A stretch of 64,000 nt of DNA. It comes from Paenibacillus sp. PCH8. GTDB lineage: Bacteria > Bacillota > Bacilli > Paenibacillales > Paenibacillaceae. A program made the position numbers and the translations under genes. The first letter of the stretch is position 1. The number at the start of each line of letters is the position of its first letter. The DNA lies in the NCBI RefSeq assembly GCF_002968835.1, contig NZ_PKQK01000003.1:682001-746000 (forward strand), read 5' to 3'. Shown here in pieces: positions 51,559-60,442 of the stretch. The notes beneath the pieces are model-generated. The model made no database searches and was not told the DNA's origin. It was given only the letters and a program-made list of their open reading frames with translations.

Positions 51559-52146
51559 CTACTTGCTTGGCACGCCCGTTTGCACCATTTCATTAATCTT
51601 GGACATAATCTTCTCAGTCGCTTTCTCCAGAGCTTCTCCGGATGGGTCTTCCTTGAACTCGTCCAAACTTACCGGTGCTCCATATACAACTTTCATCTTA
51701 CGAAAAACTTTGTAGTTACCGATAATAGCAGTAGGAATAACTGTAGCGCCACTGCGGAGAGCAAAACTCGCTGCTCCTTTTTTACCGATGCCTCCATCAT
51801 TGTGACGGCTTCCCGAGGGGAAGATCCCAAGCACTTGACCATCACGCAAAATATGGAGTGAAGTCTTGATGGATTCCTTGCTGACACCACCACGTTTAAC
51901 GGGGTAAGCGCCCACGGCTTTGATGATTCGGCCGAGTACCGGAATATCAAACAACTCACTTTTGGCCATAAAACGTACCTGACGGCGAAGTTTGATACCA
52001 ACGGTTGGAGGATCGAAGTTACTGATATGATTGGAACATAAAAGTACGCCGCCATCTTTCGGAATATTCTCCCGTCCAACGGCCTCCAAGCGGAAAAGAA
52101 TGGTGTAAATGATCCGCAGTAATGTGCTGCAAAATGTGTAAATCAT
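51559..52146 (-). CDS. plsC: 1-acyl-sn-glycerol-3-phosphate acyltransferase
   Basis: Adds the second acyl chain to make phosphatidic acid. The acyltransferase HX4D motif appears as SNHISNFDPPTVG near residue 35, the lysophosphatidate-binding FPSGSRHNDGGIG near 110 and ATVIPTAIIGN near 135. N-terminal hydrophobic anchor. 195 residues. Its ATG overlaps the cmk stop (ATGA). Confidence 0.93.
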   Translation of the reverse strand: MIYTFCSTLLRIIYTILFRLEAVGRENIPKDGGVLLCSNHISNFDPPTVGIKLRRQVRFMAKSELFDIPVLGRIIKAVGAYPVKRGGVSKESIKTSLHILRDGQVLGIFPSGSRHNDGGIGKKGAASFALRSGATVIPTAIIGNYKVFRKMKVVYGAPVSLDEFKEDPSGEALEKATEKIMSKINEMVQTGVPSK

Positions 52147-52847
52147 AGACCGCTCTCTCCTCTGACCATTGTGCAGTAAGATACGATTTTGTCAACCACT
52201 TCATGGATGTTCATCTCAGTTGTATCAAGAACGATAGCATCCTCAGCACAACGAAGCGGGGATATTTCCCTGTTCTCATCCAATTTGTCGCGGGTGGCAA
52301 TGTCTCGCTCCAGTTGTTGCAACGTCAGTCCTTCAGAGGGGTCCAGTTCTTTGAAGCGGCGAAGCGCACGCTCTTCCACACTGGCAGTCATGAAGATTTT
52401 CACTTCCGCATCGGGCAGTACTGTCGTTCCGATATCGCGTCCATCCATGACGACGCCCTTGCGCAAAGCCATTTGCCGCTGAGTATCCACTAATTGCGTA
52501 CGCAGCCCCTCGATTTGCGCATATCGGGACACGATTCCCGTCACTTCACGGGAGCGGATTTCCGAGGTTACATCTTCCCCATTACAGAACACTTTCTGTC
52601 CGTCGGGATCCGGTTGTAAATCAATGACCAGCACTTGGGTTTCCTGAAGCACCTGTGTCACATCTTCCGGTGTAATCTCTTTCCGAAGCATATGCAAGGT
52701 TACCGCGCGGTACATAGCGCCTGTATCGACGTATACATACGCGAGCGCCTCTGCAACCAATCGGGCCACTGTGCTTTTCCCGGCACCGGCAGGTCCGTCA
52801 ATTGCAACGTTCATTTTCCCGTTCTCTGATGTGTTCTGGCTTGCCAA
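52143..52847 (-). CDS. cmk: Cytidylate kinase
   Basis: Phosphorylates CMP and dCMP. P-loop AIDGPAGAGKSTVARL near residue 15, VYVDTGAMYRAVTL and GRDIGTTVLPDAEVKIF are family motifs. I place the start at TTG 52845-52847 (ASQNTSENGKMNVAIDG) because GAGGAGG is nine bases upstream; the internal ATG at 52812-52814 has only GGGAAA and is the alternative. Length 234. Long in-frame extension further upstream crosses a terminator and is rejected. Confidence 0.94.
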   Translation of the reverse strand: MASQNTSENGKMNVAIDGPAGAGKSTVARLVAEALAYVYVDTGAMYRAVTLHMLRKEITPEDVTQVLQETQVLVIDLQPDPDGQKVFCNGEDVTSEIRSREVTGIVSRYAQIEGLRTQLVDTQRQMALRKGVVMDGRDIGTTVLPDAEVKIFMTASVEERALRRFKELDPSEGLTLQQLERDIATRDKLDENREISPLRCAEDAIVLDTTEMNIHEVVDKIVSYCTMVRGESGL

Positions 52848-52879
52848 CGGGGCATTCCTCCTCAAACGATAAGCCTCAA

Positions 52880-52901
52880 TAAAAAAACAGGCATTGCCTG
52901 C
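52880..52901 (-). terminator. Terminator between ypfB and cmk
   Basis: Minus strand GCAGGCA and TGCCTG with a tight loop, then TTTTTTT. Confidence 0.7.
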
Positions 52902-52950
52902 ATCGTGAAAATTATACCACACTCTACACATGGATGCAAAAACAGACAAA

Positions 52951-53175
52951 TTAACGATGTTCAAAATCATTCATCATTTGCACATGAATTGGCGTACCTT
53001 CCAAGCGATCAATGGTGGTTATATTTTTTTTGAAGCCAGGTATCAACAACAGCACTTGGTACACCGTAAGCAGAATCAGAAGGGATATGATCAGAATCAT
53101 GCCCCTGCGTTCCATTCGCTTGGAGAAAACATAATATAGTCGTTCATATCTGCGGTTTGCATGACGTTGATTCAC
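52951..53175 (-). CDS. ypfB: Small membrane protein YpfB-like (DUF5359)
   Basis: 74 residues with a basic N-terminus (RHANRRYERLYYVFSKRMERR) and one membrane helix (GMILIISLLILLTVYQVLLLIPG), ending with a short outer tail. It matches YpfB in length, topology and position between ypfA and cmk. The start is GTG (53173-53175), seven bases after GGAGG. Function unknown. Confidence 0.78.
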   Translation of the reverse strand: MNQRHANRRYERLYYVFSKRMERRGMILIISLLILLTVYQVLLLIPGFKKNITTIDRLEGTPIHVQMMNDFEHR

Positions 53176-53238
53176 GACAAAGCCTCCGTTTTTTTCATTA
53201 CGGTACCCGCCGCTATATCTTTTTATACCACAATATGA

Positions 53239-53907
53239 CTATTTAACTCGATAGTCCAATTGCCGTTCAAAACAGAACTTGATAATTTTTTGGCGTTCCG
53301 AATCTGCAATCTGCACGAATTTCAGCATGCAGAGCAACCTGCCAGTCTCCAACGTTTTGATTCGCACCACTTCTGCCTCGAAATTCACGTGTTCAATCGT
53401 CGAATTGCGAAAAGGGACAAGCAACCAGCACTTCAACTTCTGTCCTTCTTTTAATGAAAAATCAATTTCTCCATAGATGGACAGTCCGCCTCCTCCGATA
53501 TCTTCAGTCAAACCCACGGCACGGGTCAGATCTTCACCCTGAATGGCCATTTCAATGTTGGCTTGAACACGAAGAAAGCTGCGACGTTGAATTTTGGATA
53601 TATCACCTGGGAGCGGTTTCCGGATACGCACAAGTCGGACCACATCTTCTTCAAATCCGGAAACATAGGTATTAAAATAATGCCGGACTCCTTCCTCAGT
53701 GATATATGAAATGGACAATTCCTCGCCAAAAAAAAGTCTTTTTAACCGACTGCTTCCTTGTTGCATCGGAACCTCAATCAAAAAACTCGTATCATCCATA
53801 TCTGCAATGCGTGATTTGTATTCTTTGTGTTCCTCTTTTTCATCTACAGAAGCAATCTGGATGTATAAAATTTCATTTATTTTAGGAAACAATTGGTTCA
53901 CCGCCAC
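53239..53907 (-). CDS. ypfA: PilZ-domain protein, YpfA/MotI-like flagellar brake
   Basis: In B. subtilis this protein binds c-di-GMP and slows the flagellar motor. An N-terminal YcgR-like domain (~1-95) precedes a PilZ domain (~100-215) with the c-di-GMP Arg motif QRRSFLRV near 108 and EDIGGGGLSIYG near 134. The second motif is usually D/N-x-S-x-x-G; the Ser is Gly here, so binding may be altered. 222 residues, GTG start with a weak ribosome site. Lies between ypeB and ypfB as in B. subtilis. Confidence 0.88.
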   Translation of the reverse strand: MAVNQLFPKINEILYIQIASVDEKEEHKEYKSRIADMDDTSFLIEVPMQQGSSRLKRLFFGEELSISYITEEGVRHYFNTYVSGFEEDVVRLVRIRKPLPGDISKIQRRSFLRVQANIEMAIQGEDLTRAVGLTEDIGGGGLSIYGEIDFSLKEGQKLKCWLLVPFRNSTIEHVNFEAEVVRIKTLETGRLLCMLKFVQIADSERQKIIKFCFERQLDYRVK

Positions 53908-53970
53908 TTTATGTATTTATCTTCGTATGTACAAGGAGTATTATACCATGACCTTTCTCACATTGAACAA

Positions 53971-53999
53971 GAAAAAAACAGACCACATCGTGGTCTGCC
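53971..53999 (-). terminator. Terminator after ypeB
   Basis: Minus strand GCAGACCAC, GAT, GTGGTCTGT then TTTTTT. Confidence 0.9.
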
Positions 54000-54039
54000 T
54001 TGGTTGTTTATGCGTATGAAAGTTCTGATACTCATCAGT

Positions 54040-55386
54040 TCAAGAAGGTTGATTGACCGGCTTAATCTCCTCCACTGCTTCTTCCATTCCAGTATTCGCA
54101 TTAATGTATATCCGGTAACGAGAACCGTTAATTCTCCCCCCGAATTCATAACACAATACCTCTTTGCTGTAATCATTTTCAATCAGAGATTTGCGAACAT
54201 AATTTTCTTCAAACTCGGAATTGAGTTTCTGACGCGCCTGTTGCTCCGAAAGCCCCACTTTCGGAATTTTGCGCTTGTCATTATGTTCATAGACAAAGTC
54301 ACTCGCCTGAAAACCGGTTACTTCTCCTGTATCCAATCCAACTCGGACTGACATTTTTTCAGGATAGATCAAGGTGTCTCCTTGCTTACGCACATAAGTA
54401 AGGTTACCCAGATTACCATACTCATCATAATTAACGGCTTTCATTTCCTTATAACCTTTGTTAACCAGGAATTGATCTGCTTTAGCCATGGCGTCCTGAC
54501 GGGAAACTTTTTTGGTTCCGATTGGACGCGTATCGCTATAAGAGATGAGCATCCCGCCATTACGGGTGAAATCCATCATCATTTTACCACTGTGTGCATG
54601 ATCAATCGTTGCAGTGTAAGATTCCCAGTCTGTTCCTTTACCGTTTTCCTGCACTTGAATTTTGCTACTGTCCGCATCTGAGAATTTCGCAGCCTTGCTC
54701 TGAATCTGCTCTTTGGTCATCGGTAAGCCGTCCAGTTTCTTAACTGAGCGTTTAGCATAGATATTCGATACGGAAGGGCCCCAATCAAGCTCAGGGTACT
54801 CTTGCACCTTTTTATTTACGGTACGAAAGCCATCTACAATTGTATTGTCCATCGTTTGCTCTTCAGTTGCCATGGCTAACTCCGCATCCATCCAGCGCAA
54901 GCGATCCGAAATGACTTTCTGTTGTACATCCTGCAGATTTTTGGTAATCTCCGATGAATTCTGATAAAGCTTTTTCAGGTTACCCATTTCCTTCTCACTA
55001 AGTGGTTCGTTCGTCAGATCACGCATCGACGCGCGATAAGCAAAGTTGGAAATACGCGAGAGAAAATCCTCTGTCTCATTAAATGGCAGCATAGTGAGTG
55101 GGAGTTGATTAATCTCATTCTGAGCTTCACTGGTGAGTCGCCATACATTCATCAAACCTTTGCGATGCATCCCCTGTGAACTGGAGTGCACTGCCAGTGT
55201 ATTGCCAATCTCCGAGTGCAATTTGTCCATATGAAAAGATAAATCGTGAAAGGCACGCTGATATTGATTCTCTGCCTTGATCAGAATTGCATTCTTCTCT
55301 TGATTCTCCTGATAGCCCCATACGAGCGCACCGACCAGCAGAACCGCAAATATCGGAAACATAACTGAACTTAAACGTTTATACAT
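54040..55386 (-). CDS. ypeB: Germination protein YpeB
   Basis: Spore protein required with the cortex-lytic enzyme SleB; each needs the other to accumulate in spores. 448 residues: N-terminal membrane helix (VMFPIFAVLLVGALVWGY), a long helical region, and PepSY-like C-terminal repeats (GTKKVSRQDAMAKADQFL and VGLSEQQARQKLNSEF). In B. subtilis sleB lies between prsW and ypeB; here that slot holds only a 56-residue zinc-ribbon gene. Start follows AGGAGAG. Confidence 0.94.
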   Translation of the reverse strand: MYKRLSSVMFPIFAVLLVGALVWGYQENQEKNAILIKAENQYQRAFHDLSFHMDKLHSEIGNTLAVHSSSQGMHRKGLMNVWRLTSEAQNEINQLPLTMLPFNETEDFLSRISNFAYRASMRDLTNEPLSEKEMGNLKKLYQNSSEITKNLQDVQQKVISDRLRWMDAELAMATEEQTMDNTIVDGFRTVNKKVQEYPELDWGPSVSNIYAKRSVKKLDGLPMTKEQIQSKAAKFSDADSSKIQVQENGKGTDWESYTATIDHAHSGKMMMDFTRNGGMLISYSDTRPIGTKKVSRQDAMAKADQFLVNKGYKEMKAVNYDEYGNLGNLTYVRKQGDTLIYPEKMSVRVGLDTGEVTGFQASDFVYEHNDKRKIPKVGLSEQQARQKLNSEFEENYVRKSLIENDYSKEVLCYEFGGRINGSRYRIYINANTGMEEAVEEIKPVNQPS

Positions 55387-55506
55387 CGGTAGACTCTCCT
55401 TTCTTCTAAACCACTACCTCTATTGTGGATCGAAGAAAGATCTCTTATGCATGCGATTTCCAGTCCTTACACAGGCTGACCCTACTTACTGCTCGGCATC
55501 CTCTAC

Positions 55507-55677
55507 TTAATTCAGCTGAATCCCGCTTACCATGCCCTCTTCTTCGATCTCAAATTGATCTCTGTTGTCACAGAGACACTGCTTGAATCCCGTTTCAATC
55601 CGGCCCCGTTCTTTCTTCCCTCTTAATGTGAATCGTTCGCCGCATTGTTTGCATCTGATTTTGATTTTAATTCTCAT
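55507..55677 (-). CDS. Small zinc-ribbon protein, 56 residues
   Basis: Short ORF: ATG at 55675-55677, or the GTG one codon earlier, which is better spaced from GGGG. The product begins MRIKIKIRCKQCGERFTLRG and has CKQCGE and CLCDN cysteine pairs (C-x2-C, C-x-C), a likely zinc ribbon, with a basic centre and acidic C-terminus. No family recognised. Occupies the position of sleB between prsW and ypeB; no trace of a sleB remnant was seen. Confidence 0.65.
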   Translation of the reverse strand: MRIKIKIRCKQCGERFTLRGKKERGRIETGFKQCLCDNRDQFEIEEEGMVSGIQLN

Positions 55678-55733
55678 CACAGTCGATCCCCGTTTCTGTT
55701 AGTCATTGCCCGGGAGTTGTTTATCTGCAAAAT

Positions 55734-55797
55734 AAAAACACACCGGGGCCGCGGGCGCAATATGCGCTTCATGTCCACCAGTGTGTCCGTATTTTTA
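55734..55797 (-). terminator. Terminator after prsW
   Basis: Minus strand ACACACTGG pairs with CCGGTGTGT, with an inner GCGCA/TGCGC stem, followed by TTTTTATTTT. Confidence 0.75.
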
Positions 55798-56490
55798 TAA
55801 TTTAATCTCTTCCTCCCGCTTCACAAAACGAAAAGGAGAACGGTTATTGGCTCGTGTAATCTTACCCATCGCCCCATACCACAGTCCGGCCATTAAGGGA
55901 GCTATAAACCACAACCAATGATTATTCATCGTGTTCATGATGACATCGTACAATGCGTGCCAGAAAAAAGGTAACACGAGTGAAAGAGCCAGATACCATC
56001 GCTTTTTCTTGCCACCGATAAACTTGGCCTTACCCATGTAATACCCCATGATTACTGCGAACATAGCATGCCCCGAAACAGGAAGTAGTGCCCGGAGAAA
56101 CATGGCTGAAACGGATGCATTCCCCGCAAAGGCATACAACACGTTCTCGACCGTGGCAAATCCGAGTGAAACTGCAACTGCATATAAGATTCCGTCATAA
56201 GGCTCATCAAATTCAGTGTGATTATAGATGATATGATAAATCACGAACCATTTGACGAATTCTTCCACACCACCTGAGATCAGAATGGCCTCAAGATAAG
56301 GATTATCCCCGAGCCACATCATCATGCCACGCTGAATAATCATCACAGGCAATACAATCAGAATTCCCATGAGGAAAACTCGCAGTACCATATGAAGTGG
56401 CTCATAATCATAACGGTCTTTCAGGTAAAAGTATGTTAACAAGGCGAGACCCGGAGCAACTGCTGCCGCTAAGACCGAAAACAAAAGCAC
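55795..56490 (-). CDS. prsW: Intramembrane protease PrsW
   Basis: Membrane metalloprotease that in B. subtilis makes the site-1 cut of anti-sigma RsiW. 231 residues, about eight membrane helices. The motifs GGVEEFVKWFVIYH near 73 (EExxK), FATVENVLYAF near 115 and SGHAMFAVIMGYYMGKAK plus FFWHALYDVIMN (His residues) are the active-site elements. GTG start at 56488-56490 after GAGGAGGG. Whether the ECF pair at 17056-18281 is a client is unknown. Confidence 0.93.
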   Translation of the reverse strand: MLLFSVLAAAVAPGLALLTYFYLKDRYDYEPLHMVLRVFLMGILIVLPVMIIQRGMMMWLGDNPYLEAILISGGVEEFVKWFVIYHIIYNHTEFDEPYDGILYAVAVSLGFATVENVLYAFAGNASVSAMFLRALLPVSGHAMFAVIMGYYMGKAKFIGGKKKRWYLALSLVLPFFWHALYDVIMNTMNNHWLWFIAPLMAGLWYGAMGKITRANNRSPFRFVKREEEIKL

Positions 56491-56533
56491 CGAAATTCCC
56501 TCCTCTGACTATAGACGCGATTACAACTAGAGA

Positions 56534-57148
56534 TTAATCCTGACGTTTGAAGTGGGTGCAGATAACATCAATCGCTTGTTCAGGAATAACAATCTTACCA
56601 TACTCTTCCATAACCGCTGGTGTAACAGAAGAACCTTCACCAAATTCAGCAAGCAATGCGATCAATGCCGCATGTTTGGTGGAATCCACCTCATCTGGTT
56701 CCAAATGCAAAAACCACTTGTCTTTATAAGAATAAAGTCTCCCAGCACCCGTAACATGCTGACGCAACATATGTGCAGCTTCAATAAGCACTTCAAAGTC
56801 CTTGAATGCATAAACGATCGAATCGCTTTGCTCGAGTGTAACTTCCATTTCGTATACTTCTTCAGGAAGATCATCTTCATGACCTGAACCATATTGTTGC
56901 GGATCATATTTTCCACGGGTGACAATGACAACCATCCCTTGAGCGGGTAGGGCGAATACTTCGACAGCAAGTGGACCTGTAGCATCAAATCCAAGTTCGG
57001 AATAAGCCTGATCCATCATTTCAGTGAACAGTTCATGAACTTTAGGTATTTCCTGCCACATATCATCTTTTTGTATTCCGCGCTCGCTCAGATCGTCAAA
57101 GGTCAGGAAAATCCGTATCTTATCGTGACTTAGTCGTTCTATTTTCAT
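56534..57148 (-). CDS. MecA-family adaptor protein (MecA/YpbH-like)
   Basis: Adaptor delivering substrates to the ClpCP protease. N-terminal substrate-binding region starts MKIERLSHDKIRIFLTFDDL, then an acidic linker (SGHEDDLPEEVYEME) and a C-terminal ClpC-binding domain (VYAFKDFEVLIEAAHML and WFLHLEPDEV). 204 residues. B. subtilis has two paralogs, MecA and YpbH; position near prsW fits YpbH, but sequence alone does not settle which. ATG at 57146-57148 after GGGGAG. Confidence 0.9.
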   Translation of the reverse strand: MKIERLSHDKIRIFLTFDDLSERGIQKDDMWQEIPKVHELFTEMMDQAYSELGFDATGPLAVEVFALPAQGMVVIVTRGKYDPQQYGSGHEDDLPEEVYEMEVTLEQSDSIVYAFKDFEVLIEAAHMLRQHVTGAGRLYSYKDKWFLHLEPDEVDSTKHAALIALLAEFGEGSSVTPAVMEEYGKIVIPEQAIDVICTHFKRQD

Positions 57149-57276
57149 ACAGGATCTCCCCTTTATAAGCAAGTCTTATAACAGATTATGAAGCACAAAA
57201 CAATATGTGCTGAAAATAAATCTATGTAGTTATGTTATCATTTTATACCTGTAAATGCACGAAGTAAAATCGACAA

Positions 57277-57322
57277 AAAAAGAATCATTCCACAGCAAAT
57301 CAAGACTGTGGATGATTCTAAT
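57277..57322 (-). terminator. Terminator after the 117-residue gene
   Basis: Minus strand AGAATCATCCACAG pairs with CTGTGGAATGATTCT, followed by TTTTTT. Confidence 0.88.
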
Positions 57323-57335
57323 TGGAGGTTTTGGT

Positions 57336-57689
57336 TTATAAACCCGGTACTGTTGTGTTTGTTTGGGTCAAAATCTGCTCAACTTCGTGCTTAACATCCG
57401 GATTCGTACGAATAAAATCCTTGAGCATGCTCATATTCGCTTCTTTTTCCTGCGGAGTGATTGTTCTTACGCTCTTTGCGGCTGGGTTCTTGTGGGTTTC
57501 ACCATGTTGATCTTGCTTGCTGCTGAACCCATCCATACCCGGAAAAGTCATCTCCATCATTTTATGTTTCGCCTGATCCATCATGTTTCGCGATGAACCC
57601 GAAGACAGCATGGGCAATCTGCCTTTGGACAGCCACGAACTGGCTGCAACACCAATTACAATTCCCCAGAAAAAGGATGACGCCTTCAT
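57336..57689 (-). CDS. Hypothetical membrane-anchored protein, 117 residues
   Basis: N-terminal hydrophobic segment SSFFWGIVIGVAASSWL acts as anchor; a Met-rich, charged soluble part follows. Start ATG follows AAAGGAGG. It is divergent from the deacetylase and has its own terminator. No family recognised. Confidence 0.72.
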   Translation of the reverse strand: MKASSFFWGIVIGVAASSWLSKGRLPMLSSGSSRNMMDQAKHKMMEMTFPGMDGFSSKQDQHGETHKNPAAKSVRTITPQEKEANMSMLKDFIRTNPDVKHEVEQILTQTNTTVPGL

Positions 57690-57780
57690 TACACCAACCT
57701 CCTTTAAGTGTTAAAATCACATGTAGTGTTTGCGGGAGCGAGCAATCTCATTCCGAATAAATACAGGAAAGCGAGTTGAA

Positions 57781-58680
57781 ATGATGTTCAGATATACCGC
57801 TGCATTAATTATTGTTGCAAGTTTGCTGCTGTCGGCTTGTGGGGCAGAGGACAAAAAAGTGACAGAAAGTGCCACCCCCGTTGGCGAACCCAGTACCACA
57901 ACTCCAGAAGAGCCGAGTAATTCTAACCAAGGTGAAACAGGAGAAACGGGGACTGCTGTATCCGAGCCTATAACGAACGAAACAACGGCGACAGAGGCAG
58001 AGCATGCAAGCTCCGAGCAGGTTGCGACAGAAGAGGAACTACAAAAGACGTATCATATGAATGCAAATTATTATATTAAACCGAACGATGAGAAGAGCCC
58101 AAGCAAAGTGGTCTTGTTAACTTTTGATGATGGACCCAAAGAAGAAAAAATGATTACTTCACTAATCGACACTTTAGATAAACACAACGCAAAAGCGATA
58201 TTTTTCGTCAATGGATATCGGGTGAAAAACAATCCGGGTCTGCTCAAGTTCATACATGAGCGAGGTCAGATTGTAGGCAACCATGCCTGGGATCATGAGG
58301 ATCTCAAAAAAATGACCACGTCTGAAGCAGCCAAACAAGTTGCGGATGTTCAGAAGATTGTGAAAGACACCATCGGTGAAGAACCGCAGTTCTTCCGTCC
58401 ACCTTTTGGATCTGGTAATGATGCACTGAAGGCTACTGTGAAGAAGAACGGCATGTTGTATATGACATGGTCCAATGGTTCGCTCGATTGGGATAAAAGC
58501 ACCAAAGACAAACCAGAGAAAGTAATTCAAAATGTACTGGATCAATTAAATCCCGGAAGCAATATTTTGATGCACGAATTGCCATGGACAATTGAAGCCC
58601 TGGATGAATTGTTGACCAAACTTGAGAAGAAAGGCTATTCCTTTGTCGATCCGCGTGCAATTGAATTGGAAGCTCGTTAA
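57781..58680 (+). CDS. Polysaccharide deacetylase lipoprotein (NodB domain)
   Basis: Secreted lipoprotein: lipobox LLSAC with Cys at 20, then a ~60-residue Thr/Glu/Pro-rich linker. The NodB domain shows LLTFDDGPKEEKM near 110 (catalytic Asp), GNHAWDHEDL (metal HxxxH), RPPFGSGND near 205 and a terminal HELPW motif. It probably removes acetyl groups from peptidoglycan or another surface glycan. ATG at 57781, after AGGAAAG; an in-frame ATG 17 codons earlier is less likely. It ends 16 bases before the insertion sequence. Confidence 0.92.
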   Translation: MMFRYTAALIIVASLLLSACGAEDKKVTESATPVGEPSTTTPEEPSNSNQGETGETGTAVSEPITNETTATEAEHASSEQVATEEELQKTYHMNANYYIKPNDEKSPSKVVLLTFDDGPKEEKMITSLIDTLDKHNAKAIFFVNGYRVKNNPGLLKFIHERGQIVGNHAWDHEDLKKMTTSEAAKQVADVQKIVKDTIGEEPQFFRPPFGSGNDALKATVKKNGMLYMTWSNGSLDWDKSTKDKPEKVIQNVLDQLNPGSNILMHELPWTIEALDELLTKLEKKGYSFVDPRAIELEAR

Positions 58681-58696
58681 ATTGTAATTTTGCGCA

Positions 58697-58720
58697 TCAC
58701 AGAGAAACGGGGCTGTCTCA
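58697..58720 (+). repeat. Left terminal inverted repeat of the IS
   Basis: Begins TCACAGAGAAACGGGG and continues CTGTCTCA. Mirrors 60463-60486 with one mismatch. Confidence 0.85.
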
Positions 58721-58790
58721 AAAGCCCTTAAAAAGCGTAATGTCAAAAAGAAATAACACTCATACGTTCAAAAAAGGACAAAGCAGAGGT

Positions 58791-60350
58791 TTATCCTGCT
58801 TTGTCCTTTTTGTGTTTTTCCGTCATTGCGGCTTTTTTAAGCAGATTGTGGGCAAGGCAAAGCCACCCGACCTCCAGGCTTACTTTTTGCAAGCCGCGAA
58901 GCAGGAATCTTCGGAATCCCCGGTTGTTTTTGATTTGTCCAAACACACTCTCCGGCTCCGTCATGCGCCGAACGGAAAGGGTGTATCCTTCCTCGCTGCG
59001 CAGTCGTTCCCGCATCTCGTTTTTTTGCCGCATATAGGTCAGACTGATCGCGATCTCCCGATTTCCTTTGGCTTTGGTGCATGTTGCTTTCAGAGGACAT
59101 GCACTACAATCTTCACTTCGATAATGGCGGGTACGAATCGTGTAACCACTTTCCGTGACCGTCTCGCTTTCGTACCGAAAACGTAACGTCTTCCCGGCCG
59201 CACAGCTCCATGAATCTTCCGTTTCGTTGTAGCTCCAGTGATCCACTTTGCCAATCGCTTGCTGAAAGGCCCTCGTTTTCTCCTTATGGTACGTCCCGTA
59301 TTTGACGATCGCTTGGATGTTGTTCTCTTCGAAATAGCTGTAATTTTCTTCGCTTCCATATCCTGCATCGGCAATGACAGTCTTCGGTTTTTTGCCGAGC
59401 GTTTCTTCTAAATGATCGAGATGGGGCTTCAGACATTTCGTGTCTGTCGGTCGCTGGTGCACCGTGTAACCCAAAATAAATTGGTTTTCCGTTCCAATCT
59501 GCACATTGTACCCGGGCTTCAATTGACCATTTCGCATATGATCTTCTTTCATTCGCATGAACGTTGCGTCCGGATCGGTTTTGCTATAGCTATTCCGCTC
59601 CCCTGCGGTTTGGATCTGGTGCTCATACTTTTGCAGCCGCGGTAGCAAGTCTTTGCGTAACTGGCGCACGGCTTTCTTTACGATTTTGTTTTTCGGTTTT
59701 TCTTGTAAAGATTCCTCCAGTTGCTGAACCGCTTTTTCCACCTTTTCTGCCGTGAGTGCGGAAGCTTCCCCGAGCTCAGGGAGGTCTGTACCCGCGTGGA
59801 GCGCATCTTCTTCACTTTCGGCCGCTTCGATGGCTTGGAACAGGGTATGTACTTTTTCTTGCAGCTTGGCCTGGTACTTGACGACAGCCTTTTTCCAGAC
59901 GAAGGTGTACCGATTCGCATTCGCTTCAAGCTTGGTTCCGTCCAGAAAGTAGTGTTCCAAGGATACGTATTGCTCCTGAACAAGCAACTCCAGTATATGG
60001 GTAAACACGGTTTCCAGCACTTCTTTCATCCGCTCGGAACGGAAGCGATTAATGGTCCGAAAATCCGGCTGTTGTCGCCCGGCGAGCCACATAAACATGA
60101 TGTTTTCCCGAGCCGCCTTGGCGATTTGTCGGGAAGAATAGATTCGCTGGGTGTAGGCGTAGATGATGATTTTAGTGAGCATTTTGGGGTGGTAACTATG
60201 GCGGCCCCCGCCAGGATACGCCGCATTAAAAATGGAATCGCTCAGGCGGTTGACTGCGTCATTCACGACACGAACGATGTGATTTTCGGGGATATCTGTC
60301 TCCAAATCCATTGGCAAGAAAAGTTGATCCATGGTATATTGAATGTACAA
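58791..60350 (-). CDS. IS1182-family transposase
   Basis: DDE transposase of 519 residues, full length. The N-terminal InsH/DUF772-type domain includes HYSPKML-like HPKMLTKIIIYAYTQR and FRTINRFR near 98; catalytic Asp in HYFLDGTKLEANANRYTF near 133 and VIADAGYGSEENYSYFEE near 305, with a Cys-rich segment (CSACPLKATC) and a final QIKNNRGFRRFLLRGL Glu-containing region. No frameshift or stop, so it may be active. Confidence 0.93.
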   Translation of the reverse strand: MYIQYTMDQLFLPMDLETDIPENHIVRVVNDAVNRLSDSIFNAAYPGGGRHSYHPKMLTKIIIYAYTQRIYSSRQIAKAARENIMFMWLAGRQQPDFRTINRFRSERMKEVLETVFTHILELLVQEQYVSLEHYFLDGTKLEANANRYTFVWKKAVVKYQAKLQEKVHTLFQAIEAAESEEDALHAGTDLPELGEASALTAEKVEKAVQQLEESLQEKPKNKIVKKAVRQLRKDLLPRLQKYEHQIQTAGERNSYSKTDPDATFMRMKEDHMRNGQLKPGYNVQIGTENQFILGYTVHQRPTDTKCLKPHLDHLEETLGKKPKTVIADAGYGSEENYSYFEENNIQAIVKYGTYHKEKTRAFQQAIGKVDHWSYNETEDSWSCAAGKTLRFRYESETVTESGYTIRTRHYRSEDCSACPLKATCTKAKGNREIAISLTYMRQKNEMRERLRSEEGYTLSVRRMTEPESVFGQIKNNRGFRRFLLRGLQKVSLEVGWLCLAHNLLKKAAMTEKHKKDKAG

Positions 60351-60442
60351 AGAAACCGTCTCCTTTCAAATGGTGGGTCGTACTTCCATTTTACCAAGGA
60401 GCGGTTTCTTTTTGTTTTACAATTTAGAAAACAGGGCTGTCC

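Noticed and set aside
50335..51861. 508-codon plus-strand ORF antisense to rpsA
   Set aside because: A shadow of the strongly biased codons of rpsA; the product is Phe/Asn/Cys-rich with no family features, and rpsA with four S1 domains explains the sequence.
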